A stretch of 52,358 nt of DNA from Akkermansiaceae bacterium UBA2367 (GTDB lineage: Bacteria > Verrucomicrobiota > Verrucomicrobiia > Verrucomicrobiales > DEV007): NCBI GenBank assembly GCA_002344525.1, contig DDTJ01000048.1, forward strand, positions 1-52,358. Direction: 5' to 3'. The notes under the pieces are model-generated. The model saw only the letters and a program-made list of their open reading frames with translations. It made no database searches and was not told the DNA's origin. The position numbers and the translations under genes are program-made. Shown here piece by piece: positions 9,130 to 16,042 of this stretch; position 1 is the stretch's first letter; the number at the start of each line of letters is the position of its first letter.

Positions 9130-10070
9130 GCCGATGGCAAGGGAGGCCGGGGCGCGGCGGGCTTCAACTGTTTTTTGCGAGGCGGGGCGCCAATCATCCA
9201 AGCCAGGAAGGCCATCAAGGCGAGCGATACGATCCCGCCGACGTGGCTGCCCATCGCGAAGCCGACGGAGTAGAGCAGCGGGTAGAAGAGGAAGGCGATG
9301 ACCAAGAGCGTTCCGGGGTCTAGGAAACGATAGGGGACGTCGAGATGCCGCATCTTCGAGACGCCGAGATCCAAACCGATCATCGCAAACAAGACGGCGA
9401 CGAGGATTTCCCCGGCGAAAGAGATGGCTTGACCTGTGAATCCCAGCGACGCGCCGAAGAAGCGGTAGGGCGCGAGGAAAATGAAATACTCGGCGGCGAG
9501 CACGGCGATCAACGCAGCCCGCCCGACCACGTTCCCGAAGACCGAGGCCCCGATGACGATGGCGTTCATTGTCGCATTGGCGAGGAACAGCCGCACCGTC
9601 TCGATGAGCAAGTCCACCGGCTCGATCCCGCCGAGGAAGTAGCGCAGCAGGGAGTAGGGCAGCATCGAGACCAGCAGCGTCGCGGCGAAGCCCGTCGCGA
9701 CGAGGATGCGCCCGCCCACGATCTCCTGCAGGCCGAGCCGTGAGGTCACGAGCAGTTCGGCATTCCGTCCCGGACCGAGTTCGCATTGCAGCGAGCGGAA
9801 CTGGCCGAGGGGGAGGATGAAGACGAAGGCGAGGAAGCTCACCGCCGCCAGCATCCCGCCGGAAAAGGCCGAGACCTTGGCTCCCGAGAGCAGGACCGAG
9901 AGGCCCGAGTCGACCAAGGCGGCGAGGAGGGCGCAGACGTGCAGGATCACGAACCCGGCGATGAAGAACGGAGCGCGCAAGGAGCGCCGCAGCTCGCGCA
10001 CGCAGACCGGGCCGAGCCATTCGGGGAACTCGGCGACGGGCTGGGCCGTGCTGTATGGGCTTTGCCGCAT
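9126..10070 (-). CDS. Multi-pass membrane protein, ABC-2-type permease-like
   Basis: This 314-aa protein has a cytoplasmic N-terminus ('GPVCVRELRRSLRAPFF') followed by about seven hydrophobic helices, the first at roughly residues 36-60. The 'RELRRSLRAPFFIAGFVILH' opening is typical of ABC-2 permease subunits that insert after a short amphipathic helix. No ATPase gene is adjacent, so transport function is not established. It is the first gene of the three-gene reverse-strand operon with the YbjN and GYF-bPH proteins. A GTG at 10073 lies directly upstream of the chosen ATG. Confidence 0.65.
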   Translation of the reverse strand: MRQSPYSTAQPVAEFPEWLGPVCVRELRRSLRAPFFIAGFVILHVCALLAALVDSGLSVLLSGAKVSAFSGGMLAAVSFLAFVFILPLGQFRSLQCELGPGRNAELLVTSRLGLQEIVGGRILVATGFAATLLVSMLPYSLLRYFLGGIEPVDLLIETVRLFLANATMNAIVIGASVFGNVVGRAALIAVLAAEYFIFLAPYRFFGASLGFTGQAISFAGEILVAVLFAMIGLDLGVSKMRHLDVPYRFLDPGTLLVIAFLFYPLLYSVGFAMGSHVGGIVSLALMAFLAWMIGAPPRKKQLKPAAPRPPLPSA

Positions 10071-10115
10071 CACATTTTCGGAATTCGGGGCAGTTCTTTC
10101 AATCGAACGACCCCC

Positions 10116-10192
10116 CGTAGCGAAGTTCGTGAGAACTTCGACCCGGACGTAGCTTGAGCTTGGGGGGAGAAATTCTCACGAATTTCTCTACG
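10116..10192. repeat. Two-hairpin palindromic intergenic repeat, copy 1
   Basis: Hairpin 1 is GAAGTTC-gtga-GAACTTC (10122-10139). Hairpin 2 is GAGAAATT-ctcacg-AATTTCTC (10167-10188). The ends are complementary (CGTAG at 10116-10120, CTACG at 10188-10192). The left half is identical to the copy at 24742-24767. It lies in the gap between two reverse-strand genes. Confidence 0.8.
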
Positions 10193-10219
10193 ATGCCAGA
10201 CACAACCCTGTCGGGTCGC

Positions 10220-11155
10220 TCATTTGACAGGGTTCAGCACCACCTTCTTCACATCCATCAGGGCCGCGCCCTTCAGCTCCAGCGGCACGATGGCGAGCTT
10301 GCTTTCGCCCTTGGTCTTCAACTCGACGGTGCCGAGCTTCACCTCGCGCCAGTTCTGGAACCCGCCCGTGTCCTCGACAGCGAACTCGAAGGTGTGCTCG
10401 TTGAGGAGCACGGCGGCGCGGCTGCCGTTGTTCCCGGCCCCGCTGCCGTAGTGGAGGACGACCTCGAACTTCCCGGGGGCGCTCACGTCGAAGACCCATT
10501 CGGCCCAGTCCTCCGGGTGCTTCCAGAAACCGAGGCAATCCTTCTCCGGCTTCGGCTCGTAGCGCAGGGCCTCGGCGTAGGTCGTGGCCGACTTCGCGAG
10601 CAGTTCGATGGTGCCGTCGATGGATTGGCCATGCGGCTCGGACTCCGGCGCGGGGCGGAAGTGGATGCCCTTCACTTGGAAGGCGGGCACGTTCGACTGG
10701 TCTCCGGTGAGGAGGGTCACGGGATATTCGCCCGTCTTGGGGAGGTAGACCGGGCCGAGGACGAGCGGCTCGTTCTCTCCGACGGGATTGGTGCGGGGCG
10801 CGTAGCTTTTCAGGACCGCCTCCTCGCCGATCTTGAGCTGCACCCCGAGCTTCGGGCGGACGGAGTCGTAGAGGAGCCCGGCGTGGAAGTTCCCCCAGCG
10901 CTCCGCCTTCAGGGTCCAGCTCCAGTTGGCGAAGTGGCTGCCCGGCACGTAGGTCCCGTCCTTCGCGTCGAGGGTGAAGGCCCCTCGGTTGCGGTCGACC
11001 TTCCGCGCGAAGTCGGGCGTCTCCTCGGTTTCACGGAGTTCGCCGAAGGGATCGGGCGGCACGTTCGTCGTGCCCGCCTCGGGCGTTTCCTGCGCGAGGA
11101 GAGGCGCGAGGGCGAGTGGGAGGAGGGCGAGGCGCAGCGACGTGGCGGGTTTCAT
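10220..11155 (-). CDS. Secreted protein with carbohydrate-binding-like domains
   Basis: This 311-aa protein has a signal peptide (MKPATSLRLALLPLALAPLLAQ). The mature region is beta-rich: 'FHAGLLYDSVRPKLGVQLKIGEE' in the first half and 'WVFDVSAPGKFEVVLHYGSGAG ... GGFQNWREVKLGTVEL' in the second. The second half resembles the CBM6/galactose-binding modules attached to fucosidases and sulfatases in PVC bacteria. No catalytic domain is seen, so a secreted glycan-binding role is the best inference. The start at 11155 is set by the signal peptide; a longer in-frame start at 11287 would run into the tRNA-Arg gene. Confidence 0.75.
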   Translation of the reverse strand: MKPATSLRLALLPLALAPLLAQETPEAGTTNVPPDPFGELRETEETPDFARKVDRNRGAFTLDAKDGTYVPGSHFANWSWTLKAERWGNFHAGLLYDSVRPKLGVQLKIGEEAVLKSYAPRTNPVGENEPLVLGPVYLPKTGEYPVTLLTGDQSNVPAFQVKGIHFRPAPESEPHGQSIDGTIELLAKSATTYAEALRYEPKPEKDCLGFWKHPEDWAEWVFDVSAPGKFEVVLHYGSGAGNNGSRAAVLLNEHTFEFAVEDTGGFQNWREVKLGTVELKTKGESKLAIVPLELKGAALMDVKKVVLNPVK

Positions 11156-11260
11156 GAAGCGGGAGTGTATCGGATTCGCGATTCCGCCGCAAGACCGGAA
11201 TGCGGGCCGGGAAACTGGCGCTTGAGTCCGGGGGGAAGGGATGCGAATTTCCGGCCTTCC

Positions 11261-11332
11261 GTCCCCGTAGTTCAACGGATAGAACAAGGGTTTCCTAAAC
11301 CTTAGATCTGGGTTCGATTCCCGGCGGGGACA
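11261..11332 (+). tRNA. tRNA-Arg (anticodon CCT)
   Basis: A full cloverleaf is present. The acceptor GTCCCCG/CGGGGAC, the D-stem GTTC/GAAC, the anticodon stem AGGGT/ACCTT with loop TTCCTAA, and the T-stem with TTCGATT all fold. The discriminator base is A and CCA is not encoded. The anticodon CCT reads AGG. Confidence 0.95.
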
Positions 11333-11341
11333 GTTTTTCGC

Positions 11342-11403
11342 TCCTACTCGTCCTCATCCTCCTACTCAAAATCGGCGGAGTAGGAGGATGAGGACGAGTA
11401 GGA
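11342..11403. repeat. Perfect 26-bp inverted repeat with 10-nt loop
   Basis: Arms 11342-11367 and 11378-11403 are perfectly complementary over 26 bp, with loop 11368-11377. The arms are polypyrimidine/polypurine-rich repeats of 'tcctactc' and 'tcctcatcc' type. It starts 9 nt after tRNA-Arg, downstream of the short T-run at 11334-11338. It could act as a terminator, but its length is that of a dispersed palindrome. Confidence 0.85.
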
Positions 11404-11420
11404 AGGCTGCGAGCGAGAAG

Positions 11421-11497
11421 GGAGCGCGGACACTCCTGTCCGCAACTTCTATCACCCGCGTGCTCTCCTCCGAGGCGGATAGGAGTGTCCGCGCTCC
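11421..11497. repeat. Two-hairpin palindromic repeat, 'gcggacactcctgtccgc' type
   Basis: Arms 11421-11443 and 11475-11497 are inverted copies with one mismatch. Each arm is itself a hairpin (GCGGACA-ctcc-TGTCCGC on the left, GCGGATA-ggag-TGTCCGC on the right). The architecture of hairpin, about 31-nt spacer, hairpin parallels the repeats at 10116, 24736 and 27791 with a different sequence. Confidence 0.8.
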
Positions 11498-11521
11498 TCT
11501 ATCCCGCTTCGCGGAATTGAA

Positions 11522-11595
11522 TCGGGGCGACTGGATTCGAACCAGCGACCTCCTGGTCCCAAACCAGGCGCACTACCAAGCTGTGCTACGCCCCG
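11522..11595 (-). tRNA. tRNA-Pro (anticodon TGG)
   Basis: The reverse strand reads CGGGGCG...CGCCCCG with anticodon stem CTGGT/ACCAG and loop TTGGGA, giving anticodon TGG. The T-loop TTCGAAT is intact, the discriminator is A and CCA is not encoded. It is transcribed away from thrS. Confidence 0.95.
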
Positions 11596-11736
11596 TCGCG
11601 GCGAGAGTCCGGGGACCGACAATGTCCCGCCTCCGCCCCCGCTTTCAAGCGGCAATTTCCCCGCCACCCGGCCCGCTTTCCGGTTGGTTTTCGCCGCAAA
11701 GCGGATAGCTTGTCCGCCCGCAAAACTCCCCAGCCC

Positions 11737-13623
11737 ATGCCGGATTCCCCAGAGCCCCAGCGAAAGACTCTCGAAGAGCGCGCCCAGATGTCCGATCTGG
11801 AGCGCCTGCGCCACTCCTGCGCCCACGTCCTCGCCACGGCTATCGCGAAGCTCTGGCCCGATGCTCAGTTCGCGGCGGGGCCTCCGGTGGAGAGCGGTTT
11901 CTACTACGACGTCGATCTCGCCCACCGCATCACTCCCGACGACTTCCCCGCGATCGAGGAGGAGATGACGAAGGTGGTGAAGGAGAACCAAGTCTTTGAA
12001 AAAGTCGAGGTCTCCCGCGCCGAAGCGCTCGAACTCGCGCAAAAGGGCCGCCTCGCCGCCCTCGCCGAACGCGACACGCCGAGCCGCTTCAAGATCGACC
12101 TGCTCCAGGACATCCCCGAGGACGAAGCCATCTCGCTATATAAAAACGGCGACTTCTGGGATCTCTGCGCCGGACCCCACGTCCCGCGCACCGGAAACTG
12201 CAAAGCCTTCAAGGTGATGAGCGTGGCCAGCGCCTTCTACAAGGGCGACGCCGCGAATCCCCAGCTCCAGCGCGTCTACGGCACGGCTTTCAAGAACAAG
12301 ACCGAGCTGGAGGAGCATCTCGTCCGGCTGGAGGAGGCGAAGCAGCGCGACCACCGCAAGATCGGGAAGGAGCTGGACCTCTTCCACATCGACGAGGCGG
12401 TGGGGCAGGGGCTGGTCCTCTGGAAGCCGAAGGGCGCGATCCTCCGCCAGGAGCTGCAGAACTTCATCGGCGAGCACCTCGAACGCCAAGGTTACAGCCA
12501 AGTCTTCACTCCGCATATCGGCAAGCTCGGACTCTACCGCACCTCGGGGCACTTCCCTTACTACGCGGAGTCGCAATTCCCCCCCGTGGTCGAGCGCGAG
12601 AGCCTGAAGGCCCTCGCCGACGAAGGCTGCGGCTGCGGCGAGCTTTCCAACCGCCTCGCCTCGGGCGAGATCGACGGCTTCCTCCTGAAGCCGATGAACT
12701 GCCCCCACCACATCAAGATCTTCCAGAGCAACCACCACAGCTACCGCGACCTGCCCGTGCGCCTCGCCGAGTTCGGCACGGTCTACCGCTGGGAGCAGTC
12801 CGGCGAACTCGGCGGCATGACCCGTGTGCGCGGCTTCACCCAGGACGACGCCCACCTTTTCTGCACTGAGGACCAGGTGCGCGACGAGATCGTCGGCTGC
12901 CTTGAGCTGGTCAAGATCGTCCTCGGCACCCTCGGTATGACCGACTATCGCGTCCGCGTCGGCCTGCGCGACCCCGACTCCAGCAAATACGTCGGCGACC
13001 CCGAGAAATGGGACCGTGCCGAGGCCGCCCTGCGCGAGGCCGCCGCGACCCTCGGCTCGCCCTTCACCGAGGAGCCCGGCGAGGCCGCCTTCTACGGGCC
13101 GAAGATCGACTTCGTGGTGAAGGACGTAATCGGTCGCGAATGGCAGCTCGGCACGGTGCAGGTGGACTACAACCTGCCCGAGCGGTTTGGCCTCGAATAC
13201 ATCGGTCCGGACAACGCCCCCCACCGTCCCGTGATGATCCACCGCGCGCCCTTCGGCTCGATGGAGCGATTCGTCGGGGTCCTCATCGAGCATTTCGCGG
13301 GCAAGTTCCCGACTTGGCTCTCGCCCGAGCAGGCGAGGGTGCTGCCGATCTCCGAAAAATTCCTCGAAACCGCCGACGCCGTCTGCGCAAGCCTCCGCGA
13401 GGCCGGAGTGCGGGCCACGGTGGACCGTTCGAACGACAAGGTGGGGGCGAAAATTCGTCTTGCCCAGTTGGAGCGGATTCCGTATATGTTGATCATCGGA
13501 GCGAAAGAACAGGAATCGAACCAAGTCTCCCTCCGTCACCGCGACCGCGGCGACGAAGGCTCGCTCGATGTTGGCGAATTCCGCGACCGGGTCGTCGCGG
13601 AGATCCGCTCGCGCTCCCTATGA
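11737..13623 (+). CDS. thrS: Threonine-tRNA ligase lacking the TGS domain
   Basis: This 628-aa class II synthetase charges tRNA-Thr. The N2 editing domain begins at residue 25 (RHSCAH, and later CAGPH). The catalytic core carries motif 2 ('LAEFGTVYRWEQSGELGGM', 'VRGFTQDDAHLF') and motif 3 ('MIHRAPFGSMERFVGVL'). The zinc ligands are Cys in MNCPHH, His in DDAHLF and His in MIHRAP. The C-terminal anticodon-binding domain is complete. Escherichia coli ThrRS has about 70 residues, including TGS, before RHSCAH; here only about 24 precede it, so TGS is missing. A Cys-rich insertion (CGCGELSNRLASGEID) precedes MNCP. A TTG at 11710 is in frame, but the ATG at 11737 is preferred. infC lies 121 nt downstream. 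Confidence 0.95.
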   Translation: MPDSPEPQRKTLEERAQMSDLERLRHSCAHVLATAIAKLWPDAQFAAGPPVESGFYYDVDLAHRITPDDFPAIEEEMTKVVKENQVFEKVEVSRAEALELAQKGRLAALAERDTPSRFKIDLLQDIPEDEAISLYKNGDFWDLCAGPHVPRTGNCKAFKVMSVASAFYKGDAANPQLQRVYGTAFKNKTELEEHLVRLEEAKQRDHRKIGKELDLFHIDEAVGQGLVLWKPKGAILRQELQNFIGEHLERQGYSQVFTPHIGKLGLYRTSGHFPYYAESQFPPVVERESLKALADEGCGCGELSNRLASGEIDGFLLKPMNCPHHIKIFQSNHHSYRDLPVRLAEFGTVYRWEQSGELGGMTRVRGFTQDDAHLFCTEDQVRDEIVGCLELVKIVLGTLGMTDYRVRVGLRDPDSSKYVGDPEKWDRAEAALREAAATLGSPFTEEPGEAAFYGPKIDFVVKDVIGREWQLGTVQVDYNLPERFGLEYIGPDNAPHRPVMIHRAPFGSMERFVGVLIEHFAGKFPTWLSPEQARVLPISEKFLETADAVCASLREAGVRATVDRSNDKVGAKIRLAQLERIPYMLIIGAKEQESNQVSLRHRDRGDEGSLDVGEFRDRVVAEIRSRSL

Positions 13624-13730
13624 CGAGGACCGTCCATCCGCGTCCCGCCGCGTCCGCGCTCCCGCCGGACGCCCGACTTTCCCGCCCCTCGTCCCAACCA
13701 GCCGGGGCGGCCCCAACCCACTAACCTGCC

Positions 13731-13736
13731 GGAGGT
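13731..13736 (+). promoter_or_regulatory. Shine-Dalgarno GGAGGT that fixes the infC AUC start
   Basis: The perfect GGAGGT ends 8 nt before ATC (13745) but 23 nt before the first ATG (13760). Initiation at ATC is therefore favoured. Confidence 0.85.
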
Positions 13737-13744
13737 ACCCTGCC

Positions 13745-14452
13745 ATCGCCAAACAACCCATGAAACGCCGGCCGCGTCCTCCACGGACGCGGATCAACGA
13801 CAAGATCCGCTGCCCCGAGATCCGGGTGATCTACGGCGAGCACAACGTGGTCCTGCCCACGTGGAAGGCCCTCAACAAGGCGAAGGAGCTGGGCCTCGAC
13901 CTCGTCGAGATCGCGCCCAACGCGAGGCCCCCCGTCTGCCGCATCGTCGACTACGGCAAGTTCAAGTACGAGCAGTCGAAGCAGAAGAAGTCCGACAAGC
14001 CGAAGAAGCGTGAGAAGGAGGTCAAGTTCCGCGTCAACATCGACCCGCACGACTACTCCATCAAGATGATGCACGCCGAGGACTTCCTTGCCCACGGCTT
14101 CAAGGTGCGCATCCAGCTCCAGTTCCGCGGTCGCCAGATGGCGCACAAGGAGCTGGGCTTCGCCCTGATGGAGAAGATCAAGGTCGATCTCGCCAGCATG
14201 GCCCACGTCGATCTGGAGCCGAAGCTGAACAACCGCAACATCCTCATGATGGTGTCGCCCCTCGCGCCCGAAAAACAGAGGCGGAAGTTCCGCAAAGACG
14301 GCACGACCGTCGATCTCGCCGAAGCTGAAGCCGCGATGGAGGCCTACGACGATGACGATGATGACGACGACGACGAGGACTACGACGGCGAAGAGGATGG
14401 CGATGACGCCACCGACGAAGTCGAGGACTCGGATGAGGATGAGTCGGAGTGA
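13745..14452 (+). CDS. infC: Translation initiation factor IF-3 with acidic C-terminal tail, AUC start
   Basis: About 235 aa. IF-3 binds the 30S subunit and checks the initiator tRNA and start codon. The N-domain reads 'RINDKIRCPEIRVIYGEHNVV...DLVEIAPNARPPVCRIVDYGKFKYE'. The lysine-rich linker 'KQKKSDKPKKREKEVKFR' and the C-domain (to about residue 190) follow. A highly acidic Asp/Glu tail of about 35 residues comes last, beyond the usual length of about 180. The predicted start is ATC at 13745, giving MAKQP-MKRRPR. infC genes classically use AUU/AUC starts, which IF-3 discriminates against, giving autorepression. No rpmI/rplT follows; a toxin-antitoxin pair is next. Confidence 0.92.
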   Translation: MAKQPMKRRPRPPRTRINDKIRCPEIRVIYGEHNVVLPTWKALNKAKELGLDLVEIAPNARPPVCRIVDYGKFKYEQSKQKKSDKPKKREKEVKFRVNIDPHDYSIKMMHAEDFLAHGFKVRIQLQFRGRQMAHKELGFALMEKIKVDLASMAHVDLEPKLNNRNILMMVSPLAPEKQRRKFRKDGTTVDLAEAEAAMEAYDDDDDDDDDEDYDGEEDGDDATDEVEDSDEDESE

Positions 14453-14523
14453 GTGTCCGGTCCTTGGGTGCCGCTGAGAATTCACCTTGGCATCGCGCCT
14501 CAAGGAGGTGTAGTGTCGCAGGC

Positions 14524-14733
14524 ATGAGCGCCATCGAAATTTCGCAACTCTCCCTTCGCGAGAAGTTCCAAATCATGCAGGCGATCTGGGAGGATTTGCG
14601 TGGCCACGTTGATCGTTTTGGAGTCCCGCAGTCCCATCGGGATCTGCTGGATGCCCGCCGTCGCAGAGCGGAATCGGGCGAGTCCGAGATTCTGGACTGG
14701 GATCAGGTCAAGCACACCATTGGCAAGCGATGA
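14524..14733 (+). CDS. Addiction-module antitoxin (Unstab_antitox family)
   Basis: A 69-aa protein, MSAIEISQLSLREKFQIMQAIW. The pattern of an N-terminal helix 'LSLREKFQIMQAIWEDL' followed by a charged helix 'LLDARRRRAE' and a C-terminal 'DWDQVKHTI' is that of the short addiction-module antitoxins paired with ParE/RelE toxins. An AAGGAGG is upstream at 14502-14508. The toxin start overlaps the stop (ATGA at 14730-14733). It should neutralise the toxin and repress the operon, although no separate DNA-binding domain is evident. Confidence 0.85.
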   Translation: MSAIEISQLSLREKFQIMQAIWEDLRGHVDRFGVPQSHRDLLDARRRRAESGESEILDWDQVKHTIGKR

Positions 14734-15029
14734 TCCGCATCCGCATCTCGGAGGAGGCGTTGGATGATTTGGACGATGGCTATTGGTTCTATGAAATTCA
14801 AGAGTCTGGCTTGGGGGACTATTTCGCTTCCACACTCAAGGCGGAAATCGAAGGGCTGAGGATCACGGCGGGAATCCATCGACGGGATTACTTGGACTAC
14901 CACCGTCTGCTCAGTCGGGTTTTCCCACATGCCGTCTACTACACATTCGAGCAGGACGAGGTGGTGGTATGGGCGGTCGTTGACTGCCGCCGCGACCCGG
15001 ATTGGATTCGACATCACTTGGACGGTTGA
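14730..15029 (+). CDS. ParE/RelE-superfamily toxin
   Basis: A 99-aa protein, MIRIRISEEALDDLDDGYWFYEIQ. The N-terminal helix pair, the central 'LRITAGIHRRDYLDYHRLLSRVFPHAVYYTFE' and the strand 'VVVWAVVDCRRDPDWI' match the ParE/RelE fold of small plasmid-stabilisation toxins. ParE members poison gyrase and RelE members cut ribosomal mRNA; which applies here is not decidable. It is translationally coupled to the antitoxin by a 4-nt overlap. Confidence 0.85.
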   Translation: MIRIRISEEALDDLDDGYWFYEIQESGLGDYFASTLKAEIEGLRITAGIHRRDYLDYHRLLSRVFPHAVYYTFEQDEVVVWAVVDCRRDPDWIRHHLDG

Positions 15030-15065
15030 GACCGAAAGGCGCTTGCTTGGATTGACGGATTGCCG

Positions 15066-15788
15066 GTGAAAATTCCGAGAAAACTCTTCCTCTTCGACAT
15101 CGACGGCACGCTTCTCGACACGGGCGGAGCGGGTCTCGTCTCGTTGCGCGACGGCTTCCACGCCGCCTTTCCCGAACATCGCGAGCGCCCCTTCCCTCCG
15201 CTCGAACTCGGCGGCGCGACCGACGGCGGAGTGGCGATGCATTTGTTCGAGCACTTCGGCCTACCCGACACGACGGAGCATCGCGAGTCCTTCTTCGGCC
15301 ACTACACCGTGAAGCTTGCCGGACATCTGGCGAGCTTCGCCGAGCAGGGGAGGGGACGGCTCCTGCCCGGCGTCGAGAATCTGCTCGCCACTTTCGAGGA
15401 ACACGGCCATCACCGTCTCGCCGTCCTCACCGGGAACCTGCGCGAGGGGGCTTCGATCAAGCTGCGCCATTTCCGCATCGACCGACACTTTTCCACCGGG
15501 GCCTTCGGTGACGACCACCACGACCGCAACGAACTCGGCCCCATCGCGCGGCGGCGCGCCCGCGAGACCTTCGGCGAGGACTTCGCCCCCGCCGACATCG
15601 CGGTGATCGGCGACACCCTCCGCGACATTGCTTGCGCCCGAGCCTTCGGGGCGAAAGCCGTGGTCGTCGCCACCGGAGCCACGAGCCGGGAGCAGCTCGC
15701 CGCCGCCGCGCCCGATCTGCTGCTCGATGATTTTTCCGATGCCGCTGCGGTCATGGATGGGATCGAGGCGGTCTTTTCTGATCGGTAG
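15066..15788 (+). CDS. HAD-family hydrolase (phosphoglycolate phosphatase-like)
   Basis: About 240 aa from GTG at 15066. HAD motif I is FDIDGTLLD (the nucleophile Asp is about residue 11), motif II is 'VLTGN', and motif IV is 'IAVIGDTLRDIACARAFGAKAVVVATG' with Gly-Asp-Thr. An alpha-helical cap lies between motifs I and II, as in the Gph/PGP class. It probably dephosphorylates a small phosphometabolite such as phosphoglycolate. A TTG at 15060 is an alternative start. It stands alone between the ParE pair and the intergenic repeat. Confidence 0.85.
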   Translation: MKIPRKLFLFDIDGTLLDTGGAGLVSLRDGFHAAFPEHRERPFPPLELGGATDGGVAMHLFEHFGLPDTTEHRESFFGHYTVKLAGHLASFAEQGRGRLLPGVENLLATFEEHGHHRLAVLTGNLREGASIKLRHFRIDRHFSTGAFGDDHHDRNELGPIARRRARETFGEDFAPADIAVIGDTLRDIACARAFGAKAVVVATGATSREQLAAAAPDLLLDDFSDAAAVMDGIEAVFSDR

Positions 15789-15839
15789 AGGTTTTGTGGA
15801 AAAGGCGGGAGCGCCGCAGGAGCATCCTCCATTTTTCCG

Positions 15840-15930
15840 ATTTGCGAAAATTTGCGGGCATTCGCGGCTATTCGCGTCCCAAAACAATGAGGAACGCGAA
15901 TTTTCGCGAATCGCCACGAATGGGAGAAAG
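15840..15930. repeat. Dispersed 'gcggNNattcgcgg' inverted repeat, copy 2
   Basis: This is the second copy of the element at 841-936. The left arm (15840-15876) matches it at 29 of 37 positions with transitions only. The A-rich centre (15880-15890) and the right arm ('gcgaattttcgcgaat', 15896-15911) are complementary to parts of the left arm. It fills most of the gap between the HAD gene and the cytochrome gene. Confidence 0.7.
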
Positions 15931-16042
15931 CATCATCCCGATCCACGCTCCAACTCCCTTTTCCCGCCCCAACACGCGATCCGGGCTTGACCTACGCTTG
16001 ATGGCTCGGTTTCAATGGGGGACCATCCCCGATCTCCCCGCC

